Source of the DNA: Paenirhodobacter ferrireducens
GTDB lineage: Bacteria > Pseudomonadota > Alphaproteobacteria > Rhodobacterales > Rhodobacteraceae
Assembly: GCF_004022265.1 (NCBI RefSeq)
Contig: NZ_SAVB01000031.1
Location: 1 to 43,338 of the forward strand
DNA: 43,338 bases
Direction of reading: 5' to 3'
The position numbers and the translations under genes were made by a program. The stretch's first letter is position 1, and each line of letters starts with the position of its first letter. This document shows positions 25,216 to 34,860 of the stretch, piece after piece. The notes beneath the pieces are model-generated. The model was not told the DNA's origin. It searched no databases and worked only from the letters and a program-made list of their open reading frames with translations.

Positions 25216-26009
25216 CAGGCGACCCTCAGGATCAGGAAGAGACGGCGGAAGGGGAAGAGCACGGCCCCGTCCGGCTCGGCCGGATAGGCGGCGTCGAGCG
25301 CGCCCTCGTAGCGCACCAGAAAGCCCGCAAGCTCGCTCTCGTTCAGCTTGGCCGCGAAGGGGCGCAGCGCGGTCGCCTCGGTGAAGCGGCGCACCGGATG
25401 CACCGCCCCCTCGGGGGCCAGACGCTGAATGTAATCGGTGGTCCAGACGTCGACCTCGCCGAGCGGGGCGAGCATCCGCGCATAGTCGAGCGGCGGCGCC
25501 ACCGGCGGCACCCAGCCGGTGAAATCGAAACGGTCAGGGAACATCTCGGCGGCCAGATCGCGCAGGAAACGATGCGAGGGCGCGCCCCATTGCATCGGCA
25601 TCTGCACCGCCAGCCCCCCCGTGGGCGCCAGCAGCCCTGCGAGCCGCGGCAAGAGTGTGGCGTGATCGTCGAGCCAGTGCAGCGCGGCATTCGAGAAGAT
25701 CAGCGCCGGCGGCTTGCCCGGCTCCCAGCTGCGGATGTCGGCAAGGTCGCAACGATGATAGGCGCCGGTCGCCGCCGCCTTGCCGATCATCGCGGGCGAG
25801 GCATCGACGCCGACGATCTTGCGCCCGGGCCAGCGGTCGGCGAGCGCCGCCCCCACTGCCCCCGCGCCACAGCCGAGGTCGATCACCTTGCCGGCGGGCA
25901 GCTCGCCCACCCGCGCCATCAGATCGAGCGCCGGCCGCACCCGCAGATCGCGGAAGCGGCCGTAGCTTTCGGGATTCCAGTCGGCGCCTTCGGTGCGAGA
26001 CCGGGCCAT
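25215..26009 (-). CDS. tam: Trans-aconitate 2-methyltransferase
   Basis: This 264-residue class I SAM-dependent methyltransferase begins DWNPESYGRFRDLRVRPALD, the usual start of Tam proteins. The SAM motif is KVIDLGCGAGAVGAAL. NAALHWLDDHATLLPRL and GGLAVQMPMQWGAPSHRFL are family text. Tam methylates trans-aconitate, a by-product that inhibits aconitase. It begins 16 bases after the ftsH stop and is probably cotranscribed with ftsH. Confidence 0.9.
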   Translation of the reverse strand: MARSRTEGADWNPESYGRFRDLRVRPALDLMARVGELPAGKVIDLGCGAGAVGAALADRWPGRKIVGVDASPAMIGKAAATGAYHRCDLADIRSWEPGKPPALIFSNAALHWLDDHATLLPRLAGLLAPTGGLAVQMPMQWGAPSHRFLRDLAAEMFPDRFDFTGWVPPVAPPLDYARMLAPLGEVDVWTTDYIQRLAPEGAVHPVRRFTEATALRPFAAKLNESELAGFLVRYEGALDAAYPAEPDGAVLFPFRRLFLILRVA

Positions 26010-26024
26010 CGCCGCCGCCCCCGC

Positions 26025-27920
26025 TTACGCCGAGGGTTCCGGCGCGGCGTCGGGCCCCTTGGCGGGTTTCGTCTTCGGCACCGAGGTGACCGAAGGCAGG
26101 CCGCCCGGCGTGTTGCCGTCGTCGCCGTGGATCGCCTCGCCCGACATCACCTTGCGGATTTCCTCGCCGGTCAGGGTCTCGTATTCCAGCAGCCCCTGCG
26201 CCAGACGCTCCCAGTCCTCCTGGTTTTCCATGAGGATGCGGCGCGCCTCCTTGTAGCCGGCGTCGATCAGTTCGCGGACCTCTTCCTCGATCAGCTCCTT
26301 GGTCTTGGTCGAGACCGAGAAGCCGCCGGTGTTGCCCTGATAGCCTTCATGCGCCTCGGAATAGTCGATGTTGCCGACCTTGTCCGACATGCCCCAGCGC
26401 ATCACCATCGCGCGGGCAATCGCCGAGGCCTGCATGATGTCGCCGGCCGGGCCGTTCGAGACGTGTTCCTCACCCCATTTCAGGATCTCGGCCGCCTTGC
26501 CCGCCATGGTCATGGCGATCTTCTGCTTGGCCTCGTCCTTGTGGTAGTTCAGCTTGTCCATCTCGGGCAGCGACACCACCATGCCAAGCGCCTGACCGCG
26601 CGGGATGATCGTCGCCTTATAGACCGGGTCGCATTTCGGCAGCTTCATCCCGACGACAGCGTGGCCGGCCTCGTGATAGGCGGTCATTTCCTTCTGCTCG
26701 GGGGTCAGCACCATCGAGCGCCGCTCGACCCCCATCATCACCTTGTCCTTGGCCTGCTCGAAGTCTTCCATGGTGACAAAGCGACGACCGACGCGGGCGG
26801 CCATCAGCGCCGCCTCGTTCACCAGGTTCGCGAGATCGGCGCCCGAGAAGCCCGGCGTGCCGCGCGCGATCACGCGCAGATCGACATCGGGGCCGACCGG
26901 CACCTTGCGGGCATGCACGGTGAGGATCTTCTCGCGGCCTTTGATGTCGGGGTTCGGCACGTGGATCTGCCGGTCGAAACGGCCCGGACGCAGCAGCGCG
27001 GGGTCAAGCACGTCCTTGCGGTTCGTGGCGGCGATGATGATGATGCCCTCGTTCGCCTCGAAACCGTCCATCTCGACCAGAAGCTGGTTCAGCGTCTGCT
27101 CGCGCTCGTCGTTGCCGCCGCCGATGCCGACGCCACGGGCACGGCCCACGGCGTCGATTTCATCGATGAAGACGATGCAGGGCGCGTTCTTCTTCGCCTG
27201 CTCGAACATGTCGCGCACACGGCTTGCGCCGACGCCCACGAACATCTCGACGAAGTCGGAGCCCGAGATGGTGAAGAAGGGCACGCCCGCCTCGCCGGCG
27301 ATGGCGCGGGCGAGAAGGGTCTTGCCGGTGCCGGGCGGGCCGACGAGCAGCGCGCCCTTCGGGATCTTGCCGCCGAGACGCGAGAATTTCTGCGGGTTGC
27401 GCAGGAACTCGACGATCTCCTCGAGCTCTTCCTTGGCCTCGTCAATGCCTGCGACGTCATCGAAGGTCACGCGGCCCTGCTTCTCGGTCAGAAGCTTGGC
27501 CTTCGACTTGCCGAAGCCCATGGCGCCGCCCTTGCCGCCGCCCTGCATGCGGTTCATGAAGAAGATCCAGATCCCGATCATCACGATGAAGGGCAGCCAG
27601 ACGCCCAGCAGCGACATGAAGCCCGACTGCGCCTGCTTCACGACATTGACCTGCACGCCCTTGTCGATCAGCTTCTCGGCGATCTCGTCCGCCTCCGGCT
27701 TCACCGTGGAATAGGTGGTGCCGTCGGCGATCTGATAGCGCACGTCCTCACCGTCAAGCTGGACGGACTTGACCTCGCCCTTGTTGACGGCGGTCATGAA
27801 TTCCGAATAGGCGACCTGCCGCGCATTCATCGAGGCCTGCCCGTCTCCGAAAAGGTTGAACAGCGCGAGAATCAGCAGGAACAGCACGGCCCAGAAGGCC
27901 AGATTGCGTGCGTTGCCCAA
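26025..27920 (-). CDS. ftsH: ATP-dependent zinc metalloprotease FtsH
   Basis: This 631-residue membrane-bound AAA+ protease degrades misfolded membrane proteins and regulators such as RpoH. Membrane segments lie at about 8-24 and 105-122, with a small periplasmic domain between. Walker A is GPPGTGKT (194-201), Walker B FIDEID, the second region of homology ends RPGRFDR (311-317), and the zinc site is HEAGH (416-420). The start codon is TTG at 27920, with GGAGG five bases ahead; this gives the standard N-terminus. A heat-shock-like promoter overlaps the end of tilS. The Pro/Lys-rich C-terminal tail is short and typical. Confidence 0.97.
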   Translation of the reverse strand: MGNARNLAFWAVLFLLILALFNLFGDGQASMNARQVAYSEFMTAVNKGEVKSVQLDGEDVRYQIADGTTYSTVKPEADEIAEKLIDKGVQVNVVKQAQSGFMSLLGVWLPFIVMIGIWIFFMNRMQGGGKGGAMGFGKSKAKLLTEKQGRVTFDDVAGIDEAKEELEEIVEFLRNPQKFSRLGGKIPKGALLVGPPGTGKTLLARAIAGEAGVPFFTISGSDFVEMFVGVGASRVRDMFEQAKKNAPCIVFIDEIDAVGRARGVGIGGGNDEREQTLNQLLVEMDGFEANEGIIIIAATNRKDVLDPALLRPGRFDRQIHVPNPDIKGREKILTVHARKVPVGPDVDLRVIARGTPGFSGADLANLVNEAALMAARVGRRFVTMEDFEQAKDKVMMGVERRSMVLTPEQKEMTAYHEAGHAVVGMKLPKCDPVYKATIIPRGQALGMVVSLPEMDKLNYHKDEAKQKIAMTMAGKAAEILKWGEEHVSNGPAGDIMQASAIARAMVMRWGMSDKVGNIDYSEAHEGYQGNTGGFSVSTKTKELIEEEVRELIDAGYKEARRILMENQEDWERLAQGLLEYETLTGEEIRKVMSGEAIHGDDGNTPGGLPSVTSVPKTKPAKGPDAAPEPSA

Positions 27921-27973
27921 GGGGAACCTCCAGAATAGACGGGGACCGGTCTCCGCCGGGCCTTTACCGGGTG

Positions 27974-28002
27974 AAAATAGGGATTACGCGGTCAGGTTCA
28001 AC
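27974..28002 (-). promoter_or_regulatory. Predicted RpoH-type promoter of ftsH
   Basis: On the - strand GTTGAAC (28002-27996), 13 spacer bases and CCCTATTTT (27982-27974) match the sigma-32 pattern CTTGAAA-N13-CCCATnT well. The same bases can also be read as a sigma-70 promoter (TTGAAC, 16 bases, TATTTT). The -35 part overlaps the tilS stop codon. Transcription would start about 45-50 bases ahead of ftsH. Confidence 0.55.
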
Positions 28003-29221
28003 GTCTGATTAGCGTCTCCGCAAATGCGCCGCAGTCAATTCGCGCTTTCCAGCCGTTTTCGAGCCCGGCCAGCGGCGCCGCGATCAGCACGCCACCGTGC
28101 CAGACGGCGGGGGAGGCGAGCAGGCTTGCACGCGGCAGTCCGGTCTCGCGCCAGTGCGGACACAGGGCAAGCCCGCCCTCGCCAAGCACCGCGATCTCGC
28201 GCCCCGGTGCTGCGGGGCCGGTCAGGACCCAGCGGTCCCAACGCTCGCCCGCGGGCACCCGCAGCGCGGCGACCGCCGCCGCCTCGCGGGTCAGGCGCAG
28301 CGCATCGCGTCCCATGCGGATGCGGCAGCCATGCAACGTGCGGTCGCCCGGCACTGCCAGCCCTGCGAGCAGATCGGCCACCTTGGCCGCACGCGGGGGG
28401 TAATCGCTGCCCGAGATCCAGCGCAGCGCGGCGTTCAGAAGCCGCCGCTTCAGCTCGGGCGGCAGAGCGTCGAACCCCGCCCGCGCGATCACCACGTCGC
28501 CCGCGGGGGTCGTCACCGCCGCCTCCACGAAGCGGCACAACGTTTCGCTCAGCACCGCATCGGCGGCGGCAAGGTTGCGCACCACCGCGCCCAGCGTCGC
28601 GGGCGTGATGCCAAGGGGCGCGAGCGCGGCAAGCGCCTGCCGCGCCCGCACCCGGCCGAACCGCGGATTGTCGTTCGAGGGATCGTCGATCCAGCCAAGC
28701 CCGCGTGCGCGCAGCGCCGCGCGCAGGTCGGCGCGGGTCACGCCCAGAAGCGGGCGGTGCCAGGTGACCCCCTCGGCGACGAAGCGCCGCCGCATCCCGG
28801 CAAGGCCCTCGAGCCCCGCCTCCCGGCCAAGGCGCATCAGGAAGGTCTCGGCCTCGTCATCGGCGGTATGGCCAAGCGCGACATCGGCAATCCCGCGCTC
28901 CCGTGCCCAGGCCCCGATCAACCGCAGCCGCGCCCGTCGCGCCGCGTCCATCAGGTTGCCCTCGGCCGCGGCGCCCTCCCAGTTCAGCACGCTGTGCGGC
29001 ACGCCAAGACCGGCGCAGATCCGGCCGACCTCGGCCGCCTCCTCGGCCGAGCCCGCGCGCAATCCGTGATCCACCGTCACCGCGGCAAGGTCGAAACCCG
29101 CCTCATGCAACCCGACCAGCAGCGCCGTCGAATCCCCGCCGCCGGAAACGGCAACCCCGACACGCGGGGGCGCATCGGGGCCAAATGCCTGTTTCAGGAT
29201 CGCGGGCAGGTCCGGCGTCAC
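27998..29221 (-). CDS. tilS: tRNA(Ile)-lysidine synthase
   Basis: This 407-residue enzyme converts C34 of the CAU-anticodon tRNA-Ile to lysidine, which allows AUA decoding. The PP-loop ATPase motif is VAVSGGGDSTALLVGL (residues 23-38). HTADDEAETFLMRLGREAGLEGLAGM and the ending of the N-terminal domain with DDPSNDNPRFGRVRAR are diagnostic. The start codon is GTG at 29221, overlapping the cpoB stop (GTGA), so it is translationally coupled to the Tol-Pal operon. The C-terminal domains are diverged but of the expected length. Confidence 0.94.
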   Translation of the reverse strand: MTPDLPAILKQAFGPDAPPRVGVAVSGGGDSTALLVGLHEAGFDLAAVTVDHGLRAGSAEEAAEVGRICAGLGVPHSVLNWEGAAAEGNLMDAARRARLRLIGAWARERGIADVALGHTADDEAETFLMRLGREAGLEGLAGMRRRFVAEGVTWHRPLLGVTRADLRAALRARGLGWIDDPSNDNPRFGRVRARQALAALAPLGITPATLGAVVRNLAAADAVLSETLCRFVEAAVTTPAGDVVIARAGFDALPPELKRRLLNAALRWISGSDYPPRAAKVADLLAGLAVPGDRTLHGCRIRMGRDALRLTREAAAVAALRVPAGERWDRWVLTGPAAPGREIAVLGEGGLALCPHWRETGLPRASLLASPAVWHGGVLIAAPLAGLENGWKARIDCGAFAETLIRR

Positions 29222-30063
29222 TGGCAGCCGAGGCTCGCCTGTGCCGAGGACACCTGCCCCGCCGCCTGCGACGAGGGGAAGCGGGCCGGCACTTCGGCCA
29301 GCGTCGCGCAGGCCTCGTTCTTCTGACCGAGCTCGCCCAGCGACTTGCCGAGTTCGAGCAGGTTGTCGGCCGCGCGCTTGCCCTCGGGCGCCGCCGAGAA
29401 GGCGTCGAGCCAGGCCCGCGCCGCGCCCGGAACGTCGCCCGCCTGATGCAGCGCGTCACCGCGCAGATACATCGCGTCGTCGGTCAGGGGGCCACCCGGA
29501 TAGGTTTCGGCAAAGGTCGCAAAGAGGTCAGCGGCGCCGCGAAAGTCACCCTGACCGAGCACCTCCTTGGCCCGGTCGAAATCGCTCTGCTCGTTCATTG
29601 CGAGATCGCCACCGCCCGAGGAGGAGGAGGCGGACCCGGTGCTCGGCGCCGAGGGGGCCGTCACCGCGCTTGCGGCCGGCGCAGCGCCACCAAGCGGCGC
29701 GCCCTGGCCGACGCTGGAGGGATCGCATCCCTCCTCGAGCTCGCAGACGCGGAACTCCAGATCGCCGACCCGGTTGGTGCCGTCCTTGACGACCCGGTCG
29801 ATGCGGTTCTGCAATTCCTCGGTGCGGGAGGTGAGCGTGCTCAGCTCGGCCTCCATCGTGTCCATGCGCTGCAGCGCCGAGGCCCCGCCCGCCGCCTGCA
29901 TGCCCTTCGCGCCCGACGCCACCAGCTCCGAGCGCAGGCCCTGAAGCTGGGCCGACAGCTGCGCGAGTTCCGCGCGGATGTCGGCCAGCGTCTGTTTGTC
30001 GGCCGCATGGGCGGGCGCTGCCAGCGCCAGCGCCACGGCCGCCCCCAGCATCACCCGCCGCAT
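29218..30063 (-). CDS. cpoB: Tol-Pal coordinator CpoB (YbgF)
   Basis: This 281-residue periplasmic protein has a signal peptide (cleavage near AHA/ADKQ, residue 20), an N-terminal coiled coil (residues 22-100, ADIRAELAQLSAQLQGLRSE and MEAELSTLTSRTEELQNRI), and a Ser/Ala/Gly linker at about 125-150. A C-terminal TPR domain follows (FDRAKEVLGQGDFRGAADLF onward). This is the layout of YbgF/CpoB, which links Tol-Pal with cell-wall synthesis at division. It starts four bases after the pal stop. Confidence 0.93.
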   Translation of the reverse strand: MRRVMLGAAVALALAAPAHAADKQTLADIRAELAQLSAQLQGLRSELVASGAKGMQAAGGASALQRMDTMEAELSTLTSRTEELQNRIDRVVKDGTNRVGDLEFRVCELEEGCDPSSVGQGAPLGGAAPAASAVTAPSAPSTGSASSSSGGGDLAMNEQSDFDRAKEVLGQGDFRGAADLFATFAETYPGGPLTDDAMYLRGDALHQAGDVPGAARAWLDAFSAAPEGKRAADNLLELGKSLGELGQKNEACATLAEVPARFPSSQAAGQVSSAQASLGCQ

Positions 30064-30067
30064 CAGA

Positions 30068-30601
30068 TCAGCTCCCCGCGCCGAGCGAGATCACCGTGAC
30101 CGCGCGGCGGTTCTTGGCATAGCAGTCTTCCGACGAGCACACCGCGAGCGGGCGTTCCTTGCCGTAGGAGACGGTGCGAAGACGCGAGCCGGCGACGCCC
30201 TGCGAGATCAGGAATTCCTGCACCGCCGAGGCGCGGCGCGCACCAAGCGCGAGGTTGTATTCGCGGGTGCCCTGTTCGTCGGCATGGCCTTCGATGATCG
30301 CCGAGTACTTGCCGTGCGCGTTCAGCCACTTCGCCTGGCCGGCCAGGATGTTGCGGGCCTCGTCGGTCAGCGTCGACTGGTCGACCACGAAGTGCACCAT
30401 GTCGCCGACGGCGGCGTTGAAATAGGCCGGCGAATTCGGGTCGCTGATCGAGCCCTGCGAAACCGAGCCGTCGCCGGTGCCGCTGCCGTAAGCGCCGCCC
30501 GGATCGACCACGCCATTGCCCGAGCCGTATTTGTCGGGGTTGTTACAGGCCGCGAGGCCGAGGACTGCCAGCAGGATCACTGCCTTGGGTGCGAAGTTCA
30601 T
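30068..30601 (-). CDS. pal: Peptidoglycan-associated lipoprotein Pal
   Basis: This 177-residue outer-membrane lipoprotein has lipobox LAAC (residues 16-19) and a Gly/Ser-rich linker. The OmpA-like domain contains VHFVVDQSTLTDEARNILAG (with a V/F variant), IIEGHADEQGTREYNLALG and NRRAVTVISLG, including the residues that grip diaminopimelate. Pal ties the outer membrane to peptidoglycan and is released by TolB. The gene lies 68 bases past tolB, with its own predicted promoter and a small GCCC-GAAA-GGGC hairpin in the leader. Confidence 0.96.
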   Translation of the reverse strand: MNFAPKAVILLAVLGLAACNNPDKYGSGNGVVDPGGAYGSGTGDGSVSQGSISDPNSPAYFNAAVGDMVHFVVDQSTLTDEARNILAGQAKWLNAHGKYSAIIEGHADEQGTREYNLALGARRASAVQEFLISQGVAGSRLRTVSYGKERPLAVCSSEDCYAKNRRAVTVISLGAGS

Positions 30602-30634
30602 GTGTACCGCCTTTTGAGTTTGCCCTTTCGGGCG

Positions 30635-30663
30635 AAGGTAACAGGTTCGGAATGCCTTGTGAA
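30635..30663 (-). promoter_or_regulatory. Predicted promoter of pal
   Basis: On the - strand TTCACA (30663-30658) and TACCTT (30640-30635) are 17 bases apart, in the gap between tolB and pal. The -35 is good and the -10 is weak. It would allow pal-cpoB-tilS to be expressed above the level of the upstream tol genes. Confidence 0.4.
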
Positions 30664-30669
30664 TCGGCC

Positions 30670-31989
30670 TCAGGGCAGAAGCGGCGACCAGGCCGGATCG
30701 GAGGCCCCGCCGGCGTTGCCGACCTTCTTCAGGTTCCGCCCTGAAATGTCGATGGTGAAAAGCTGAGCGCCGCCGCCCGCACCGGGGCTTTCGCGGGTGA
30801 ACATGATGACACGGCCGTTCGGCGACCAGGTCGGACCCTCGTCAAGGAAGGAGGCGGTCAGCAGCCGCTCTTCCGAGCCGTCGGTGCGCATCACGCCGAT
30901 GAAGAAGCGTCCGCCCGCCTGCTTGGTGAAGGCGATCATGTCGCCGCGCGGCGACCAGACCGGGGTGCCGTAACGGCCATCACCGTAGGAGATCCGGGTC
31001 GGCTCGCCGCCGCCCGCGGGCATGATGTAGAGCTGCGGGCCACCCGAGCGGTCGCTCTCGAAGACGATGCGCGATCCATCGGGGCTGAACGACGGCGCGG
31101 TCTCGATCGCCGGCGAATTCGTCAGCCGGGCCGGCGAGCCGCCCGAGGCCGACATCTTGTAGAGGTCGGTGTTGCCGTTCTGCTCGAGCGAATAGACGAT
31201 CGAGTTGCCATCGGGCGAGAAGCGCGGCGAGAAGGTCATCGTGCCGGGCACTTCGGGCAGCAGCTGGCCGCTGACATTGCCGACGTTCATCAGCTTGATC
31301 CGCGGGAAGCCGGTCTCGAAGGTGGTATAGAGAATGCGGTCGCCGGTGGGCGAGAAGCGCGGGGCCAGCACGATCGTGCTCGAATCCGTGAGATAGTTCA
31401 CGTTCGCCCCGTCGTAATCCATGATCGCGAGGCGTTTCAGGCGCTTGTCCTTCGGCCCGCTCTCCGAGACATAGACCACGCGGCTGTCGAAATAGCCGCT
31501 TTCGCCGGTGATCCGGCTATAGATCACGTCGGCCACCTTATGCGCGAGACGGCGCCAGCTTTGCGGGCTGGCCGCAAGCTGCTGGCCGTCGCCCAGCTGC
31601 TGGTTCGAGTAGACGTCGAAGAGGCGGAACTTGACCACCACCTTGCCGCCCGACGTCGACACGCCGCCGACGATCAGCGCCTGCGCGTTGATCGCCTGCC
31701 AGTCGGCATAGCTGACCGGGGTGTCAAAGCTCGAGAAGCGCTGCAGATAGGCGTTCTCGGGGATCTGCCGGAAGAGGCCCGTGCCGCTCAGGTCGGCATT
31801 GATGACCTGCGAGATCTGCGCCGCCATCTCGCCCGCGCCGCCGGTTTCCGCGACAAAGCTCGGCAGGGCATAGGGCAAGGGCTCGATCACGCCCTCGTCG
31901 ATCTCGATGTGCAGCGGACCCTGCTGCGCCAGCGCCGCCCCCGGGCCGATCATCAGCGCCGCCAGCGCGGCCAATGCAAAACGGAACAT
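30670..31989 (-). CDS. tolB: Tol-Pal beta-propeller protein TolB
   Basis: This 439-residue periplasmic protein has a signal peptide ending ALA/QQGPL (about residue 21). An N-terminal domain (22-160) binds TolA, and a six-bladed propeller follows with repeats such as [40 protein letters not shown] and [23 protein letters not shown] 31989 begins the signal sequence; the frame is open further upstream only as a shadow. It follows tolA by 107 bases and contains all elements of the family. Confidence 0.96.
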   Translation of the reverse strand: MFRFALAALAALMIGPGAALAQQGPLHIEIDEGVIEPLPYALPSFVAETGGAGEMAAQISQVINADLSGTGLFRQIPENAYLQRFSSFDTPVSYADWQAINAQALIVGGVSTSGGKVVVKFRLFDVYSNQQLGDGQQLAASPQSWRRLAHKVADVIYSRITGESGYFDSRVVYVSESGPKDKRLKRLAIMDYDGANVNYLTDSSTIVLAPRFSPTGDRILYTTFETGFPRIKLMNVGNVSGQLLPEVPGTMTFSPRFSPDGNSIVYSLEQNGNTDLYKMSASGGSPARLTNSPAIETAPSFSPDGSRIVFESDRSGGPQLYIMPAGGGEPTRISYGDGRYGTPVWSPRGDMIAFTKQAGGRFFIGVMRTDGSEERLLTASFLDEGPTWSPNGRVIMFTRESPGAGGGAQLFTIDISGRNLKKVGNAGGASDPAWSPLLP

Positions 31990-32096
31990 GCTCTTTTCCC
32001 TGGCTTGGGCTTTTGCCCGTTGTATCCAATTTCTGCGTCGCGGCACATCACAAGCGGCGGAGAGCCGGATTTTTCCGACTCCCTGCGGCGCACGCG

Positions 32097-33506
32097 TCAC
32101 TTCATCCTCATCTTGTTCGGGTCGAAGACGATCTCGATCTGCTTCCACCAGCCGTATTTCTCGGCGGGCAGCGGGAAACCGTCGGAACCACAGCGCACGA
32201 TCGCGCGGCGGGCCGCCTCGAAGGCCTGTTTCGCCGCGGCTTCCGAGCCGCCGGTGAAGCCCTTCATCTTGATCGACTTCACGTCGGGCTTGCCGTTCTG
32301 GCCCATGTCGACGAGCACCGTCACCGTGGTGCGCAGCGCCTCCGAGCTGAGCGCGCCGGTGTTCCAGCACGCCTTCACATCGACGATCAGCGCCTCTTTC
32401 TCGCCGGCAGTCACGGGCGGGCCGTTCTCGGCGATGCCGAGGCCACCCGAACCGGTGCCGGTTTCCGAGGTCATCGCCTCGGCCAGCGCGTCATTGACCC
32501 CGCTCGCGCTGCCCGACTTGCCGGAGGCGCCCGATTTCGCCGGCGTGCCCGAAGCCTTGTCGGACGCCTTGTCAGTGGCCTTGCCGGTGCCCTTGTCCGT
32601 CGCCTTGCCGGTGCCAGAGGCCTTGTCCGTCGCCTTGTCCGCGGGCTTGGCCGCAGGCGCCTTGTCGGCGGGCTTGTCCGAGGCCTTGTCCGTGGCCTTG
32701 TCGTTCGAGGCGGTCTTGGTCTCGGCCGGTTTCGTCTCCGCGGGGACGGGCTTCGCGGGCCGCGTCTGCGGGCGCGGCACGCTGGCCGGCGCCGAGGTCT
32801 TGGCGGGCTCCTCGACCGGCTTCGTCTCGGGCGTGATCTCGGTCGCGGCCTCCTTCGGCGCGGCCTCGGGCTTCGGCTTCTCGACCGGCTCGGGCTTCGG
32901 CGTGTCGGCGGGCTTCGTCTCGGCGACGGGCGCCTCGGCGACCTTCGCGTCAGGCTCCGGCGCGGGCGCCGGGGTCGGCGCGACGCGTGGCGCGGGCCTT
33001 GCCACCGGGCGCGGCGAGAAATCGGGCGAGGTCGTGTCCTGCGGCTCGACCACCGGCGGCATCATCGTCGGCGGCACCTCGACCACCTCGGCGGGCGGCG
33101 TCGGCTCCGCGACCGCGGTCATGTCGGGCTGCGGCTCGGGCGCCGGGGCGGGCTTCGAGGGCGGCACGGGCGAGGATTGCGGCGCGGGCGCGGGCGCTTC
33201 CTCGGCGGGCGCCGGGGCGGGCTCGGCGGCCGCGGGGGCGGGTTCCGGCTGTGCCGGCGCATCGGTCGCGGCCGAGGCCTCGCCGCCCGCGGGCACGGCG
33301 GGTTCGCTGTTCGCGCCCTGTTTCGGTGCGGCGGCGGCGATCGCGTCGAACTCGGCCTGCGAGATCACCGAGACCTGCGTCATCTGCACCTGTTCCTGCG
33401 GCTCCGGCGGGAACCAGTCGGTGCCAAAGATCGCCAGCAGAATCACCGCGATATGCAGTGCCGCCGAGACCTCCGTGCCGATCTTCTCTGCCCTGTCCAT
33501 GCGCAT
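32097..33506 (-). CDS. tolA: Tol-Pal inner-membrane spanning protein TolA
   Basis: This 469-residue protein has one membrane segment near the N-terminus (about residues 16-30, [13 protein letters not shown]). A very long Pro/Ala/Glu- and then Lys/Ala/Asp-rich middle (residues 55-340) crosses the periplasm. The C-terminal TonB-like domain from about 370 has [20 protein letters not shown] and ends near [14 protein letters not shown]. TolA links the TolQR motor to TolB and Pal. Two starts, ATG 33506 and 33500, are six bases apart. The middle is low in complexity and would differ in length between strains. The C-terminus is poorly conserved in general, so the call depends strongly on gene order. 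Confidence 0.9.
   Translation of the reverse strand: MRMDRAEKIGTEVSAALHIAVILLAIFGTDWFPPEPQEQVQMTQVSVISQAEFDAIAAAAPKQGANSEPAVPAGGEASAATDAPAQPEPAPAAAEPAPAPAEEAPAPAPQSSPVPPSKPAPAPEPQPDMTAVAEPTPPAEVVEVPPTMMPPVVEPQDTTSPDFSPRPVARPAPRVAPTPAPAPEPDAKVAEAPVAETKPADTPKPEPVEKPKPEAAPKEAATEITPETKPVEEPAKTSAPASVPRPQTRPAKPVPAETKPAETKTASNDKATDKASDKPADKAPAAKPADKATDKASGTGKATDKGTGKATDKASDKASGTPAKSGASGKSGSASGVNDALAEAMTSETGTGSGGLGIAENGPPVTAGEKEALIVDVKACWNTGALSSEALRTTVTVLVDMGQNGKPDVKSIKMKGFTGGSEAAAKQAFEAARRAIVRCGSDGFPLPAEKYGWWKQIEIVFDPNKMRMK
32553..32705 (-). repeat. Degenerate Lys-Ala-Ser/Thr-Asp-Lys repeat within tolA
   Basis: About a dozen short imperfect units translate to KATDK, KASDK, KPADK and KGTGK. At the DNA level the word GCCTTGTC (reading the + strand) recurs every 12-24 bases. 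This is a likely site of unit gain or loss. Confidence 0.7.
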
Positions 33507-33512
33507 GGCGCG

Positions 33513-33998
33513 TCAGTTCCCCGAAGGAGCCTTGCCCGTCAGCGAGGGGCCGCCGGTGTCGGTGACCAGAATGATGTTGTTGAAGCCGCCCGCGTTCAGC
33601 GCCCCCATCACCTCGACGACGCGCGAATATTCGATACCGCCATCGGCACGCAGGTAGATCTTGTCGCTGTCGCGCTCCTGCGCGATGGCGTGCAGCCGGT
33701 CGACGAGTTCCGCCTCGGGCACCGTCGAGTTCATCAGCGACACCGTGCCGTCAAGCTGCAGCGAGACCGTCAGCGGCTCTTCCTGCTCGGTCGGCACCGC
33801 CTTCGCCGCCGTCTTCGGCAGCTCGAGCGGCACGCCCACCGTCATCATCGGCGCCGCCACCATGAAGATGATGAGCAGAACCAGCATCACGTCGACCATC
33901 GGCGTGACGTTGATCTCGCCCATCACGGCGTGCCGGCCCTTGCCCCCGCGCCGGCGGCGTCCGCTGCCACCGGCCTTCTTCATCACCCCCGCGCCCAT
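33513..33998 (-). CDS. tolR: Tol-Pal motor protein TolR
   Basis: This 161-residue ExbD/TolR protein has a basic N-terminal tail (KKAGGSGRRRRGGKGRH) and one membrane helix with the proton-path aspartate: INVTPMVDVMLVLLIIFMVA, Asp36. The periplasmic domain contains KIYLRADGGIEYSRVVEVMG. Starts at ATG 33998 and ATG 33983 are both possible. It begins three bases past tolQ and ends six bases before tolA. Confidence 0.95.
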   Translation of the reverse strand: MGAGVMKKAGGSGRRRRGGKGRHAVMGEINVTPMVDVMLVLLIIFMVAAPMMTVGVPLELPKTAAKAVPTEQEEPLTVSLQLDGTVSLMNSTVPEAELVDRLHAIAQERDSDKIYLRADGGIEYSRVVEVMGALNAGGFNNIILVTDTGGPSLTGKAPSGN

Positions 33999-34001
33999 GG
34001 C

Positions 34002-34697
34002 TCAGGCGTCCAGCTGGCGCGAAAGGATGGTGGCGAATTCGTCGGCGAAGGCCTCGTAACCCGAGGTGATCTTGTCGGCATCGCCCGAAAGCTTGTTGTA
34101 GAAGATCACCGCCGGGATCGCGGCGATCAGGCCGATCGCGGTGGCGACGAGCGCCTCCGAGATGCCCGGCGCCACAACGGCAAGCGAGGTGTTCTGGGAG
34201 ATCGCGATCTCCTCGAAGGCGACCTTGATCCCCCAGACGGTGCCGAAGAGACCGATGAAGGGCGAGGTCGAGCCCACCGTGGCGAGGAAGCTCAGCCCCG
34301 AGTTCAGGTTCTCGGCCTCCTTCGCGATCGCCACATCCATCGAGCGGTCGATGCGCGCCTGTGCGCCAGCGATCAGCTCGCCGTCATGGCGGTGCGAGCG
34401 GCGCCACTCGAGCATGCCGGCGGCGAAGATGCGCTGGCTCGCGCCCTCGGGCGAAGGCCCGATCTGGTCGAAGAGCTCGTCAAGCGGCTCGCCCGACCAG
34501 AAGGCGCGATCGAAGGCATCAGCCTCGGCGCGCGCGGCGCGGAAGGTGATGAATTTCCGGATGATGATCGACCACGACCAGAAGCTGGCCATGGTGAGCA
34601 TAATCATCACAAGTTTCACTGTCAGCGATGCGCGCAGGAAAAGTGCAAGCAGCGAGAAATCGATCTCCTGCCCCATCGCAAGGGTTTGCTGGTCCAT
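34002..34697 (-). CDS. tolQ: Tol-Pal motor protein TolQ
   Basis: This 231-residue MotA/TolQ/ExbB protein has three membrane helices, at about 10-40, 130-155 and 165-190. LNSGLSFLATVGSTSPFIGL and GLFGTVWGIKVAFEEIA, together with GISEALVATAIGLIAAIPAV, are family signatures. With TolR it uses the proton gradient to energise TolA. ATG 34697 is preceded by a 163-base gap from ybgC without a clear promoter. Confidence 0.96.
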   Translation of the reverse strand: MDQQTLAMGQEIDFSLLALFLRASLTVKLVMIMLTMASFWSWSIIIRKFITFRAARAEADAFDRAFWSGEPLDELFDQIGPSPEGASQRIFAAGMLEWRRSHRHDGELIAGAQARIDRSMDVAIAKEAENLNSGLSFLATVGSTSPFIGLFGTVWGIKVAFEEIAISQNTSLAVVAPGISEALVATAIGLIAAIPAVIFYNKLSGDADKITSGYEAFADEFATILSRQLDA

Positions 34698-34860
34698 AAT
34701 CGTGCCTTTAGGCGTTCACTGCTCTCGGTCGAAGCCGTTTTCGCGGCTCTCTTAACAGTGATTCTATCCGAGGTTCAGGGGGAGCGCCATAACATCTGCG
34801 TCATCGCGCCACGGCTGATGCGGCATTGCAGCAGATGCAGGGCTCGTTCCGGCCCAGGTC

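Noticed and set aside
24744-27938. A 1064-codon open frame on the + strand opposite ftsH, tam and the MOSC gene
   Set aside because: The opposite strand encodes FtsH and Tam with full motifs. The long open frame results from the high G+C third positions, and its translation is low in complexity and rich in His, Arg and Gln.
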